Origin: Streptococcus infantis SPAR10
GTDB taxonomy: Bacteria; Bacillota; Bacilli; Lactobacillales; Streptococcaceae
NCBI RefSeq assembly: GCF_000279535.1
Contig: NZ_ALCH01000007.1
Location: 1-45,705, forward strand
Length of the DNA stretch: 45,705 nt
Direction of reading: 5' to 3'
Shown here one piece after another: positions 19,900 to 28,697 of the stretch. Position 1 is the first letter of the stretch. Every line of letters starts with the position of its first letter. The position numbers and the translations under genes are program-made. The notes under the pieces were generated by a model. The model was not told the DNA's origin and ran no database searches. It worked only from the letters and a program-made list of their open reading frames with translations.

Positions 19900-20029
19900 G
19901 ATGAGAAAAGCAGAAGTGAGAACTTCTCGCCTTGCGACTAACGTTGTCTGGCCCCTACAGATCAAGTTTCAGAAATGAACTATAATCATGTAGAGCGGAT
20001 TTGCGTTAGCAAGTCCGCTCTTGTTTTTC
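19900..20029 (+). promoter_or_regulatory. L20-type autoregulatory leader of infC
   Basis: Leader RNA upstream of infC with the position and behaviour of the Firmicutes L20 leader, in which excess L20 favours premature termination. A terminator stem GAGCGGATTTGC / GCAAGTCCGCTC (19993-20004, 20009-20020) is followed by TTGTTTTTC. An upstream segment CTTGC-GAC-TAACG (19931-19943) can pair with CGTTAGCAAG (20004-20013), which uses the loop and right arm of the terminator, so the two folds exclude each other. A short hairpin GAAGT/ACTTC lies just before. The assignment as L20 leader is by context and shape, not by a covariance search. Confidence 0.8.
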
Positions 20030-20055
20030 TCTAAAATAAAAAAGAGGTGAAAACC

Positions 20056-20577
20056 ATAGCAAAGCAAGACTTATTCATCAATGATGAAATTCGTGTACGT
20101 GAAGTTCGCTTAATCGGTCTTGAGGGCGAACAATTGGGTATCAAACCACTTGGTGAAGCGCAAGCACTTGCGGACGACGCTAATGTGGACTTGGTTCTCA
20201 TTCAACCTCAAGCTAAACCTCCTGTTGCGAAAATTATGGACTACGGTAAGTTCAAATTTGAGTACCAGAAGAAACAAAAAGAACAACGCAAAAAACAAAG
20301 CGTTGTAACCGTGAAAGAAGTTCGATTGAGTCCAGTTATTGATAAGGGTGATTTCGATACGAAACTTCGCAGTGCTCGCAAGTTCCTTGAAAAAGGGAAC
20401 AAAGTGAAGGTTTCCATTCGCTTTAAGGGTCGTATGATTACCCATAAAGAGATTGGAGCAAAAGTTTTAGCCGATTTCGCTGAAGCAACTCAAGATATTG
20501 CTATCATCGAACAACGTGCTAAAATGGATGGTCGTCAAATGTTCATGCAGTTGGCCCCAGCAACTGACAAGAAATAA
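20056..20577 (+). CDS. infC: Translation initiation factor IF-3, probable ATA start
   Basis: Binds the 30S subunit and checks start-codon choice. From the codon at 20056 the protein has 173 residues; both domains are complete ([15 protein letters not shown] at the N-terminus, the linker [15 protein letters not shown], and the C-domain VKEVRLSP...[14 protein letters not shown]). AGAGGTGA at 20043-20050 lies six bases before an ATA codon at 20056, giving (f)[12 protein letters not shown]. The alternative GTG at 20047 is part of that ribosome site and has none of its own. Rare starts such as AUU in infC are known to allow IF-3 to limit its own synthesis, so ATA fits the family. The leader upstream adds L20 control. 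Confidence 0.93.
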   Translation: MAKQDLFINDEIRVREVRLIGLEGEQLGIKPLGEAQALADDANVDLVLIQPQAKPPVAKIMDYGKFKFEYQKKQKEQRKKQSVVTVKEVRLSPVIDKGDFDTKLRSARKFLEKGNKVKVSIRFKGRMITHKEIGAKVLADFAEATQDIAIIEQRAKMDGRQMFMQLAPATDKK

Positions 20578-20610
20578 TCTGTCAGAAAGTTAAAAAAAGG
20601 AGAAAATATC

Positions 20611-20811
20611 ATGCCAAAACAAAAAACACACCGCGCATCAGCTAAACGTTTCAAACGTACAGGTTCTGGTGGACTTAAACGTTTCCGTGCTTACACTTCT
20701 CACCGTTTCCACGGAAAAACTAAGAAACAACGTCGTCATCTTCGTAAAGCATCTATGGTGCATTCAGGAGATTTCAAACGTATCAAAGCAATGCTTACTC
20801 GCTTGAAATAA
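20611..20811 (+). CDS. rpmI: 50S ribosomal protein L35 (bL35)
   Basis: A 66-residue, very basic ribosomal protein starting [20 protein letters not shown]. Length and the segment [20 protein letters not shown] match bL35. It follows infC by 33 bases with AAAAAGGAGAAAATATC as ribosome site, in the standard infC-rpmI-rplT order. Confidence 0.99.
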   Translation: MPKQKTHRASAKRFKRTGSGGLKRFRAYTSHRFHGKTKKQRRHLRKASMVHSGDFKRIKAMLTRLK

Positions 20812-20860
20812 TCGCGTATTTGTAAGTTAACAATTCTAGGAAATATTGGAGGAAATATAA

Positions 20861-21220
20861 ATGGCACGTGTTAAAGGTGGCGTTGTATCACGCAAACGTC
20901 GTAAACGTATTTTAAAATTAGCAAAAGGTTACTATGGAGCTAAACACATCTTGTTCCGTACTGCAAAAGAACAAGTAATGAACTCTTACTACTATGCATA
21001 CCGTGACCGTCGTCAAAAGAAACGTGACTTCCGTAAATTGTGGATCACACGTATCAATGCGGCAGCTCGTATGAACGGACTTTCATACTCACAATTGATG
21101 CATGGTTTGAAATTGGCTGAGATCGAAGTTAACCGTAAAATGCTTGCTGACTTGGCTGTTAACGATGCAGCAGCTTTCACAGCTCTTGCAGATGCAGCTA
21201 AAGCAAAACTTGGTAAATAA
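20861..21220 (+). CDS. rplT: 50S ribosomal protein L20 (bL20)
   Basis: A 119-residue assembly protein of the large subunit, and the likely regulator that binds the infC leader. The basic N-terminal extension ([20 protein letters not shown]) and the globular C-domain with [20 protein letters not shown] are typical. TGGAGGAAATATAA precedes the ATG. A terminator stands directly behind the stop. Confidence 0.99.
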   Translation: MARVKGGVVSRKRRKRILKLAKGYYGAKHILFRTAKEQVMNSYYYAYRDRRQKKRDFRKLWITRINAAARMNGLSYSQLMHGLKLAEIEVNRKMLADLAVNDAAAFTALADAAKAKLGK

Positions 21221-21228
21221 TTATTCAC

Positions 21229-21260
21229 AAGACTGGTGCAAATTTGTCCCAGTCTTTTTT
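21229..21260 (+). terminator. Terminator after rplT
   Basis: AAGACTGG / CCAGTCTT, twelve-base loop, then TTTT. It lies just before the ribosome site of the glyoxalase-like gene, which may be expressed by read-through as no separate promoter is seen. Confidence 0.8.
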
Positions 21261-21276
21261 AAACAAAGGAGAAAAA

Positions 21277-21657
21277 ATGGCTTCAAAAATGTTACACACT
21301 TGCTTGCGAGTAGAAAATCTTGAAAAATCAATTGCTTTTTATCAAGATGCTTTTGGATTTAAGGAATTGCGTCGTCTGGACTTCCCAGAACACGCTTTTA
21401 CCATTGTTTATCTAGGTCTTGATGGTGATGATTATGAATTGGAGTTGACTTACAACTACGATCATGGACCTTATGTTGTAGGTGACGGTTTTGCGCACAT
21501 CGCTCTAAGCACACCTGACCTTGAGGCTCTTCATAAAGAACATAGCGACAAGGGTTACGAAGTGACAAATCCAAATGGACTTCCAGGAACACAACCAAAC
21601 TATTACTTTGTTAAAGATCCAGATGGATACAAGGTAGAAGTGATTCGTGAAAAATAA
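21277..21657 (+). CDS. Lactoylglutathione lyase / glyoxalase I family protein
   Basis: A 126-residue vicinal oxygen chelate protein, probably a metal-dependent glyoxalase I that detoxifies methylglyoxal. Metal ligand positions are visible: H in MLHTCLRVENLEKSI near residue 6, E in DDYELELTYN near 56, H in GDGFAHIALS near 74 and E in KVEVIRE near 122. The pair of beta-alpha-beta modules is complete. The ATG at 21277 is fixed by CAAAGGAGAAAAA; the open frame upstream runs through the terminator and has no ribosome site. Streptococci may use a thiol other than glutathione, so the natural co-substrate is open. Confidence 0.9.
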   Translation: MASKMLHTCLRVENLEKSIAFYQDAFGFKELRRLDFPEHAFTIVYLGLDGDDYELELTYNYDHGPYVVGDGFAHIALSTPDLEALHKEHSDKGYEVTNPNGLPGTQPNYYFVKDPDGYKVEVIREK

Positions 21658-21659
21658 TA

Positions 21660-21806
21660 AAAACTCCTCATTTGTCAAATTGAGCGAGACAATTTTACCT
21701 GACTCAGAAAAACTTGATAGGGAGGAGTGTAGGTCATTTATGTTAGTTTCTTTCAGACAAATGTGTGCGTTTATCTGAGACTAACATAGATGGCTTTTTC
21801 TATCTA
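21660..21806 (+). other. Structured intergenic region, possible RNA
   Basis: Between the glyoxalase gene and the next membrane protein gene lies a chain of inverted repeats. An outer stem ACTCCTC (21662-21668) / GAGGAGT (21722-21728) encloses AAATTG / CAATTTT. A second hairpin ATGTTAGT (21740-21747) / ACTAACAT (21780-21787) continues through CAGA/TCTG and AAATG/CGTTT to a TGTG loop. The segment AGATGGCTTTTTC follows. The strand is uncertain. I see no promoter before it and no known riboswitch consensus. Confidence 0.45.
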
Positions 21807-21827
21807 GCTTAATGTGACAAATTGGGA

Positions 21828-21833
21828 TATAAT
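21828..21833 (+). promoter_or_regulatory. -10 element of the 143-residue membrane protein gene
   Basis: TATAAT 33 bases before the ATG at 21867. No good -35 is visible. Confidence 0.5.
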
Positions 21834-21866
21834 AAAAATAACTTAACAAATTAGTTGGAGAAAAAA

Positions 21867-22298
21867 ATGTCAGACCAAAATCCAAATGTAGAGCTAAACA
21901 AAGAAGATAAACTAATTGTAGAAAATAATTCGGTGGAAGCTATGAAGAATGGTCCAAAAGCAGTCAAGAAACCTTCGGCTCTTCTATCTTTCTCATTTTA
22001 TTTGGCACTTACCTATATTCTTCTATTTATATCTCTTGCTTTATCTGCTGGTAAATGGGGAATTGTATTCTTGATTTTTCTAGGTCCAAATTTAATTCCT
22101 TACGCTATAGCAACTTTTTTAACTAGGATAGGAATCAAGAAAGTAAATAGAAATTTCTTGTATGCGAGTGCAGGATTTTATTTGATCTCAGGACTTTTAG
22201 CATTCGACCCGGATTGGCAGATGTTTAGGGTTTTTCCTTATCTCTCACTAGTCCTAGTTCTAATCGGGATATTTTTAACGAAAGATACAAGTAACTAA
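21867..22298 (+). CDS. Small integral membrane protein of unknown function
   Basis: A 143-residue protein with a charged, Asn/Glu/Lys-rich N-terminal tail of about 35 residues and then four predicted membrane helices (about 38-58, 61-83, 97-113 and 120-138). TTGGAGAAAAAA before ATG at 21867 (MSDQNPNVELNK) sets the start; an in-frame codon at 21855 would overlap that site. I recognise no domain. It has a -10 box of its own and a terminator before dnaE, so it is a single-gene unit. Confidence 0.8.
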   Translation: MSDQNPNVELNKEDKLIVENNSVEAMKNGPKAVKKPSALLSFSFYLALTYILLFISLALSAGKWGIVFLIFLGPNLIPYAIATFLTRIGIKKVNRNFLYASAGFYLISGLLAFDPDWQMFRVFPYLSLVLVLIGIFLTKDTSN

Positions 22299-22345
22299 GT
22301 TAAAAAAGCTAGGCGCAACTCTTCTTCGAACTTATTTCATATCAT

Positions 22346-22376
22346 AAAACCATAGCCTTTAAGTCTGTGGTTTTTT
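22346..22376 (+). terminator. Terminator before dnaE
   Basis: AAAACCATAG / CTGTGGTTTT with a nine-base loop, one G-U pair and a T run. Confidence 0.85.
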
Positions 22377-22418
22377 AGTTTCATGATTAGAAAGAAATTG
22401 TGTTTCTATTTTCTAAAA

Positions 22419-22427
22419 TGGTATAAT
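22419..22427 (+). promoter_or_regulatory. Extended -10 promoter of dnaE
   Basis: TGGTATAAT, hexamer 22422-22427, 28 bases before the dnaE ATG, with TTGTGT (22398-22403) as a weak -35. Confidence 0.65.
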
Positions 22428-22455
22428 AGAAAAAGAAAAAGGGAGGTGAGAAAGA

Positions 22456-25400
22456 ATGATTGCCCAACTGGATACGAAAACTGTCTATAGTTTCATGGAG
22501 AGTATGGTTTCAATCAAGAGATATGTTAGCCTTGGGAAAGAATATGGCTATTCATCACTTGGAATCATGGATGAAGACAATCTCTATGGAGCCTATTATT
22601 TCATCAAAGAATGCCAAAAACAGGGGATTCAACCTTTATTAGGCCTTGAGATAACACTTCATCATAAAGATGAATGGATCAATCTACGTTTTCTAGCCCT
22701 GTCAAACCGAGGTTATCAAAACCTGATGAAGCTGTCGTCTCTGAAGATGACAGGTAAAAAAGAATGGGCTGATTACTCTTCCTACCTTGAAGATATTTGT
22801 GTTATTGTTCCTTACTATCCTGAAATTGATTCCTTGGACTTAGGGCATGAATACTATATCGGAGTGTTTCCAGATACAGCTCAATCGAATTTTTCTCACC
22901 CTATTCTTCCACTTTATCGTGTTAATTCTTTTGAAGCTGAGGATTTAGAAACACTTCAAATGCTCAAGGCGATTAAGGAAAACGTGACCTTGAGAGAGGT
23001 TGATGTTCAATCTCAACAAGGCTTGTTTTTGCCTGCTGAACGTCTTGAACAGGTTTTTCTAGAGAAGTTCCCAATCGCACTGGATAATCTTGCAAGATTA
23101 ATCAAGGATACCTCCTACGAGATTGATAGTAGTCTCAAGCTTCCACGTTTCAATCCAGAAAGACCTGCTGTTGAGGAACTTCGGGAAAGAGCTATCAAGG
23201 GCTTGGAAGAGAAAGGTTTACTAGATTCAGTCTATCAGGAACGTTTAGAAGAAGAACTGTCTGTGATTCATGATATGGGATTCGATGACTATTTCTTGGT
23301 TGTCTGGGACCTCTTACGTTTTGGTCGTTCCCAAGGTTATTATATGGGAATGGGACGCGGATCCGCAGTTGGAAGTTTAGTGGCCTACGCTTTAGATATT
23401 ACTGGAATTGATCCTGTTGCTAAAAATCTTATCTTTGAGCGTTTCTTGAATCGTGAACGTTACACCATGCCAGATATTGATATTGATATCCCAGATATCT
23501 ATCGCCCTGAGTTTATTCGCTATGTTCGTGACCGTTATGGTAGTATCCATGCTGCGCAGATTGTCACTTATTCAACCTTTGGAGCCAAGCAAGCCATCCG
23601 AGATATCTTCAAACGCTATGGTGTCCCTGAGTATGAGTTGACAGCTATTACGAAAAAAATAGGCTCTAAAGATACTCTAACGACAGCCTATGAAGGAAAT
23701 CTTGGTTTTAGACAACTCATTCAAAGTAAGATTGAGTACCAAAAGGCCTTCTCTATTGCTAAAAAGATAGAAGGTTACCCACGACAGACTTCCATCCATG
23801 CTGCTGGAGTCGTTATTAGTGACAAAAATCTAACAGACTACATCCCTCTTAAGTATGGAGAGGATATGCTGATTACCCAATATGATGCGCATGGAGTTGA
23901 AGGAAATGGCTTGCTCAAGATGGATTTCTTGGGCCTACGAAACTTAACCTTTGCTCAAAAAATGCAGGAGCTCTTATATGAAACTCAAGGTATTTCACTA
24001 AGAATTGAGGATATTGATCTTGAAGATAAGGCAACCTTAGCCCTCTTTGCAGCTGGTAAGACAAAGGGAATCTTTCAGTTTGAACAACCTGGGGCCATAC
24101 GCTTATTGAAACGAGTGAAACCACAAAATTTTGAAGAAGTAGTGGCGACGACTTCCTTGAACCGACCAGGTGCGAGCGACTATATCGATAACTTTGTTGC
24201 CAGAAAACATGGTAAAGAAAAGGTTACGGTTCTGGACCCTGTGCTAGAAGATATCTTAGCTCCGACCTATGGCATCATGCTCTACCAAGAACAGGTGATG
24301 CAAGTAGCTCAACGCTATGCTGGTTTTAGCCTCGGGAAAGCCGATATGTTACGTCGTGCTATGGGGAAAAAGAATGCGGCTGAGATGCATCGAATGGAGG
24401 AGAGTTTTATCCAAGGCGCTCTCGAAAAAGGGCATGGACAAAAACAGGCTCAAGAAGTTTTTGCCGTAATGGAAAAATTTGCCGGTTATGGTTTTAACCG
24501 TTCGCACGCTTATGCATATGCTGCCTTAGCCTTTCAGCTTGCCTACTTTAAAACACATTTTCCAGCAATCTTCTATCAGGTCATGCTCAATTATGCTAGC
24601 GGGGATTATATTCTAGATGCGCTTGAAATGGGCTTTGAATTAGCTCCGCTTTCTATCAATACGGTTCCATATCAAGATAAACTAGCAGATAAGACAATCC
24701 ATCTAGGACTTAAGAGTATTAAGGGAATGCCTCGTGATTTTGCCTACTGGATTATCGAGCATCGTCCATTTAGCAGTGTTGAAGATTTTATCACAAGATT
24801 ACCCAAAAATTATCAAAAGATTAGCCTCTTAACCCCTTTAGTGGAAGTAGGACTTTTTGATGGATTTGATAAAAATCGTCAAAAAATCTTAACCAACCTA
24901 CCAACTCTATTTATCTTTGTAGAAGAATTAGGTAGCCTCTTTGCGGATTCTAGCTATAGTTGGATAGATACAGAGGATTTTTCAAATATTGAAAAATTCC
25001 AAAAAGAGCAGGAATGGTTAGGAGTTGGCATCAGCCAACACCCATTGCTGGTTTTAGCGAAGAATCCTTTGTATCCTATTGTGAGTTTATCTGAACTTTC
25101 CGAGGGACAGACAGCAACAGTGCTCGTTGAAATTCAGTCTATCCGAGTGATTCGAACTAAAAAAGGTGAAAACATGGCCTTTTTGAAAGTTACCGATAGT
25201 AAAACAAGTCTGGAGGTCACTGTTTTTTCTGAACAGTACCGCCAATTTAAAAATCTTTTGCACGAAGGAAGTTTTTATTACCTAAATGGAAAAGTACAAG
25301 CCAGAGATGGTCGTCTTCAATTAGTTTTAAATAATTTAAAAGAGGCAGTGAGTGAGCGTTTTTGGATTCAAGTTCCCAATCATGACCACGATTCTGAAAT

Positions 25401-25557
25401 TTATCATATTTTAGATCAGTACAAGGGACAAATTCCTGTTGTCATTCGTTATGAAAATGAACAAAAAAATATTCTTTTGCCTGGTTATTTAGTTGCAAAA
25501 GACGCTGGCTTACAAGAATCTTTAAAACAGATTGTCATGAAAACGATTTATCGTTAA
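22456..25557 (+). CDS. dnaE: DNA polymerase III subunit alpha (DnaE type)
   Basis: Gram-positive DnaE replicative polymerase, which in Firmicutes extends primers before handing over to PolC. The 1033-residue protein has an N-terminal PHP domain, the C-family palm with catalytic acidic residues in MPDIDIDIPD near 338-347 and GRGSAVGSLVAYAL near 301, the fingers, a helix-hairpin-helix region, and an OB domain near 880-960 (ATVLVEIQSIRVIRTKKGEN). The PHP start reads AQLDTKTVYSF where active PHP domains have His-x-His, so PHP metal chemistry is probably lost. GGGAGGTGAGAAAGA precedes the ATG. Confidence 0.96.
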   Translation: MIAQLDTKTVYSFMESMVSIKRYVSLGKEYGYSSLGIMDEDNLYGAYYFIKECQKQGIQPLLGLEITLHHKDEWINLRFLALSNRGYQNLMKLSSLKMTGKKEWADYSSYLEDICVIVPYYPEIDSLDLGHEYYIGVFPDTAQSNFSHPILPLYRVNSFEAEDLETLQMLKAIKENVTLREVDVQSQQGLFLPAERLEQVFLEKFPIALDNLARLIKDTSYEIDSSLKLPRFNPERPAVEELRERAIKGLEEKGLLDSVYQERLEEELSVIHDMGFDDYFLVVWDLLRFGRSQGYYMGMGRGSAVGSLVAYALDITGIDPVAKNLIFERFLNRERYTMPDIDIDIPDIYRPEFIRYVRDRYGSIHAAQIVTYSTFGAKQAIRDIFKRYGVPEYELTAITKKIGSKDTLTTAYEGNLGFRQLIQSKIEYQKAFSIAKKIEGYPRQTSIHAAGVVISDKNLTDYIPLKYGEDMLITQYDAHGVEGNGLLKMDFLGLRNLTFAQKMQELLYETQGISLRIEDIDLEDKATLALFAAGKTKGIFQFEQPGAIRLLKRVKPQNFEEVVATTSLNRPGASDYIDNFVARKHGKEKVTVLDPVLEDILAPTYGIMLYQEQVMQVAQRYAGFSLGKADMLRRAMGKKNAAEMHRMEESFIQGALEKGHGQKQAQEVFAVMEKFAGYGFNRSHAYAYAALAFQLAYFKTHFPAIFYQVMLNYASGDYILDALEMGFELAPLSINTVPYQDKLADKTIHLGLKSIKGMPRDFAYWIIEHRPFSSVEDFITRLPKNYQKISLLTPLVEVGLFDGFDKNRQKILTNLPTLFIFVEELGSLFADSSYSWIDTEDFSNIEKFQKEQEWLGVGISQHPLLVLAKNPLYPIVSLSELSEGQTATVLVEIQSIRVIRTKKGENMAFLKVTDSKTSLEVTVFSEQYRQFKNLLHEGSFYYLNGKVQARDGRLQLVLNNLKEAVSERFWIQVPNHDHDSEIYHILDQYKGQIPVVIRYENEQKNILLPGYLVAKDAGLQESLKQIVMKTIYR

Positions 25558-25593
25558 AAATCAATGAAAATAAAAGAATTTTAATTTTAAATA

Positions 25594-26645
<1,052 letters not shown>

Positions 26646-26661
26646 TCAACTTTAACTAATC

Positions 26662-26670
26662 TGGTAAAAT
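26662..26670 (+). promoter_or_regulatory. Possible internal promoter before pyk
   Basis: TGGTAAAAT extended -10 (hexamer 26665-26670), followed by a small hairpin GACC/GGTC at 26671-26684. It could let pyk be transcribed apart from pfkA. Confidence 0.4.
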
Positions 26671-26710
26671 GACCATAAAAGGTCGAATTATATAAAGGAG
26701 TCACAAAATC

Positions 26711-28216
26711 ATGAACAAACGTGTAAAAATCGTTGCAACCTTAGGTCCTGCGGTAGAAATCCGTGGTGGTAAAAAATTTGGTGATGATGGGTATTGGGGT
26801 GAAAAACTTGACGTTGAAGCTTCAGCTAAAAACATTGCTAAATTGATTGAAGCAGGAGCTAACACTTTCCGTTTCAACTTCTCACACGGTGACCACCAAG
26901 AACAAGGTGAACGTATGGCAACTGTTAAACTTGCAGAAAAACTTGCAGGTAAAAAAGTTGGTTTCCTTCTTGATACTAAAGGACCAGAAATCCGTACTGA
27001 ATTGTTCGAAGGCGATGCTAAAGAGTACTCTTATACAACTGGTGAAAAGATCCGTGTTGCAACTAAACAAGGAATCAAATCAACTCGTGAAGTGATTGCT
27101 TTGAACGTTGCAGGTGCGCTTGACATCTATGATGACGTTGAAGTTGGTCGCCAAGTATTGGTTGACGATGGTAAATTGGGTCTTCGTGTTGTAGAAAAAG
27201 ATGATGCAACTCGTGAATTTGTCGTTGAAGTTGAAAACGACGGTGTGATCGCTAAACAAAAAGGTGTGAACATCCCTAACACTAAAATTCCTTTCCCTGC
27301 TCTTGCTGAACGTGATAACGACGATATTCGTTTCGGTTTGGAACAAGGTATTAACTTTATTGCGATCTCATTCGTACGTACTGCTAAAGATGTTAACGAA
27401 GTTCGTGCTATCTGTGAAGAAACTGGTAATGGTCACGTTCAATTGTTTGCTAAAATCGAAAACCAACAAGGTATCGATAACTTGGACGAAATCATTGAAG
27501 CTGCTGACGGAATCATGATCGCTCGTGGTGACATGGGTATCGAAGTACCATTCGAAATGGTTCCAGTTTACCAAAAAATGATCATCACTAAAGTAAACGC
27601 TGCTGGTAAAGTTGTTATCACTGCAACAAACATGCTTGAAACAATGACTGAAAAACCACGTGCAACTCGTTCAGAAGTATCAGACGTATTTAACGCTGTT
27701 ATCGATGGAACTGACGCTACAATGCTTTCAGGTGAGTCTGCAAACGGTAAATATCCACTTGAGTCAGTAACAACAATGGCTACCATCGACAAGAACGCTC
27801 AAACTCTTCTTAACGAATACGGACGTTTGAACTCAGATTCATTTGAACGTAACTCTAAGACAGAAGTTATGGCTTCAGCTGTTAAAGACGCTACTAACTC
27901 AATGGACATCAAATTGGTTGTAACTTTGACTAAGACTGGTCACACAGCACGTTTGATTTCTAAATACCGTCCAAATGCTGATATCTTGGCATTGACATTT
28001 GACGAATTGACTGAACGTGGATTGATGTTGAACTGGGGTGTTATCCCAATGTTGACTGAAGCTCCATCATCAACTGATGACATGTTTGAAATTGCTGAAC
28101 GTAAAGCAGTTGAAGCAGGTCTTGTACAATCTGGTGACGATATCGTTATCGTTGCAGGTGTGCCACTTGGCGAAGCTGTTCGTACAAACACAATGCGTAT
28201 CCGTACAGTACGTTAA
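26711..28216 (+). CDS. pyk: Pyruvate kinase
   Basis: Converts phosphoenolpyruvate and ADP to pyruvate and ATP, the last step of glycolysis. The 501-residue protein opens with NKRVKIVATLGPAVE, and carries the nucleotide/substrate segment NFSHGDH near 57-63, DTKGPEIRT near 92-100, the catalytic lysine in LFAKIENQQG near 243, and ARGDMGIEVPFEMV near 272-285. The C-terminal allosteric domain is complete and there is no extra PEP-utilising domain, as usual in lactic acid bacteria. AAAGGAGTCACAAAATC precedes the ATG. Together with pfkA it forms the glycolytic pair often co-expressed in streptococci. Confidence 0.98.
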   Translation: MNKRVKIVATLGPAVEIRGGKKFGDDGYWGEKLDVEASAKNIAKLIEAGANTFRFNFSHGDHQEQGERMATVKLAEKLAGKKVGFLLDTKGPEIRTELFEGDAKEYSYTTGEKIRVATKQGIKSTREVIALNVAGALDIYDDVEVGRQVLVDDGKLGLRVVEKDDATREFVVEVENDGVIAKQKGVNIPNTKIPFPALAERDNDDIRFGLEQGINFIAISFVRTAKDVNEVRAICEETGNGHVQLFAKIENQQGIDNLDEIIEAADGIMIARGDMGIEVPFEMVPVYQKMIITKVNAAGKVVITATNMLETMTEKPRATRSEVSDVFNAVIDGTDATMLSGESANGKYPLESVTTMATIDKNAQTLLNEYGRLNSDSFERNSKTEVMASAVKDATNSMDIKLVVTLTKTGHTARLISKYRPNADILALTFDELTERGLMLNWGVIPMLTEAPSSTDDMFEIAERKAVEAGLVQSGDDIVIVAGVPLGEAVRTNTMRIRTVR

Positions 28217-28228
28217 TCAAAAAAACAA

Positions 28229-28276
28229 AAACCTATCGCATCAAGCTTTCGGGCTTATGTGATGGGTCTTTTTTTG
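28229..28276 (+). terminator. pyk terminator
   Basis: A long stem built from AAACCTATCGCAT-AAGC and GCTT-ATGTGATGGGT, closed by TTTCGG and followed by seven T. Confidence 0.88.
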
Positions 28277-28305
28277 TTGTAGAATAATAAAGAAGTTTAA
28301 AAATA

Positions 28306-28448
28306 AAAAAAACTCTCTGGAAAACCAGAGAGTGTGAGAGGCATCTCCATGTGAGAAACTGGTTCACACAATTTCTCAAGGTCCGCTCCTGCGTTATGAC
28401 CTCCTTTGCGCAATTGTAGCTCTTGCTACATATCGACTCATCGCAGAC
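28306..28448 (-). ncRNA. Structured small RNA, about 140 nt
   Basis: An independent transcript on the minus strand with no reading frame of note. It has a consensus promoter (28452-28481) and ends at a terminator AACTCTCTGG / CCAGAGAGTT followed by eight T. Inside are a perfect hairpin TGTAGC-AAGA-GCTACA, a stem around AAGGAGGTC / GACCTT, and TGAGAAA / TTTCTCA. An unpaired-looking AAAGGAGGT lies in the middle. The 5' end GTC-TGCG can pair with CGCA...GAC. It does not look like tmRNA, SRP RNA or RNase P. I cannot name the family; 6S or a lactic-acid-bacterium-specific small RNA are possible. Confidence 0.75.
28308..28334 (-). terminator. Terminator of the small RNA
   Basis: Minus strand AACTCTCTGG / CCAGAGAGTT with a four-base loop and an eight-T tail. 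Confidence 0.9.
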
Positions 28449-28451
28449 TTT

Positions 28452-28481
28452 ATTGTACTATAGGGGGTAATAGTTTGTCAA
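28452..28481 (-). promoter_or_regulatory. Promoter of the small RNA
   Basis: Minus strand TTGACA (28476-28481), 18-base spacer, TACAAT (28452-28457). The -35 directly follows the T tract of the tRNA terminator. Confidence 0.85.
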
Positions 28482-28482
28482 G

Positions 28483-28510
28483 AAAAAAACAGTCCCTAAA
28501 AAAGGAACTG
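28483..28510 (-). terminator. tRNA-Thr terminator
   Basis: Minus strand CAGTTCCT / AGGGACTG with a short T/A loop (one G-U pair) and seven T. Confidence 0.85.
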
Positions 28511-28518
28511 ATGAATGA

Positions 28519-28591
28519 TGCTAATTGCCGGGATCGAACCGGCGACCTCATCCTTACCATGGATGCGCTCTGCCTACTGAGCTAAATCAGC
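28519..28591 (-). tRNA. tRNA-Thr, anticodon GGT
   Basis: A 73-base cloverleaf on the minus strand. Acceptor GCTGATT pairs with AATTAGC (one G-U), the D stem is GCTC/GAGC, the anticodon stem CATCC/GGATG holds the loop ATGGTAA, so the anticodon is GGT and reads ACC/ACU threonine codons. The T arm GCCGG-TTCGATC-CCGGC is perfect. The discriminator is A and the CCA end is not encoded. A terminator and a small-RNA gene follow on the same strand. Confidence 0.97.
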
Positions 28592-28660
28592 TTACTTTGA
28601 AAGTATACTATAGATTTAAGCTTTTGTCAATATGCTAATTAGTATGGTAACTCATTGGAA

Positions 28661-28685
28661 AAGCCCAAGTAATAAACTTGGGCTT
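28661..28685 (-). terminator. Terminator of the acyltransferase gene
   Basis: Perfect inverted repeat AAGCCCAAGT / ACTTGGGCTT with a five-base loop, followed on the minus strand by TTTTCC. Confidence 0.82.
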
Positions 28686-28697
28686 GTGAAAATTAGA

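Noticed and set aside
21740..21778. Twelve-codon frame MLVSFRQMCAFI as leader peptide
   Set aside because: The GGAGG upstream is about 14 bases away, too far, and the frame coincides with a hairpin.
21660..21806. Folded intergenic region as T-box, preQ1 or THF riboswitch
   Set aside because: No T-box TGG bulge sequence and no match to the consensus cores I remember for these riboswitches.
25538..25551. Possible cre (CcpA) site TGAAAACGATTTAT before pfkA
   Set aside because: The final two consensus positions fail and it lies in the end of dnaE, so I do not call it.
28306..28448. Small RNA as tmRNA, SRP RNA or RNase P RNA
   Set aside because: It lacks the tRNA-like ends of tmRNA, the GGAAGCAGCC-type SRP loop, and is far too short for RNase P.
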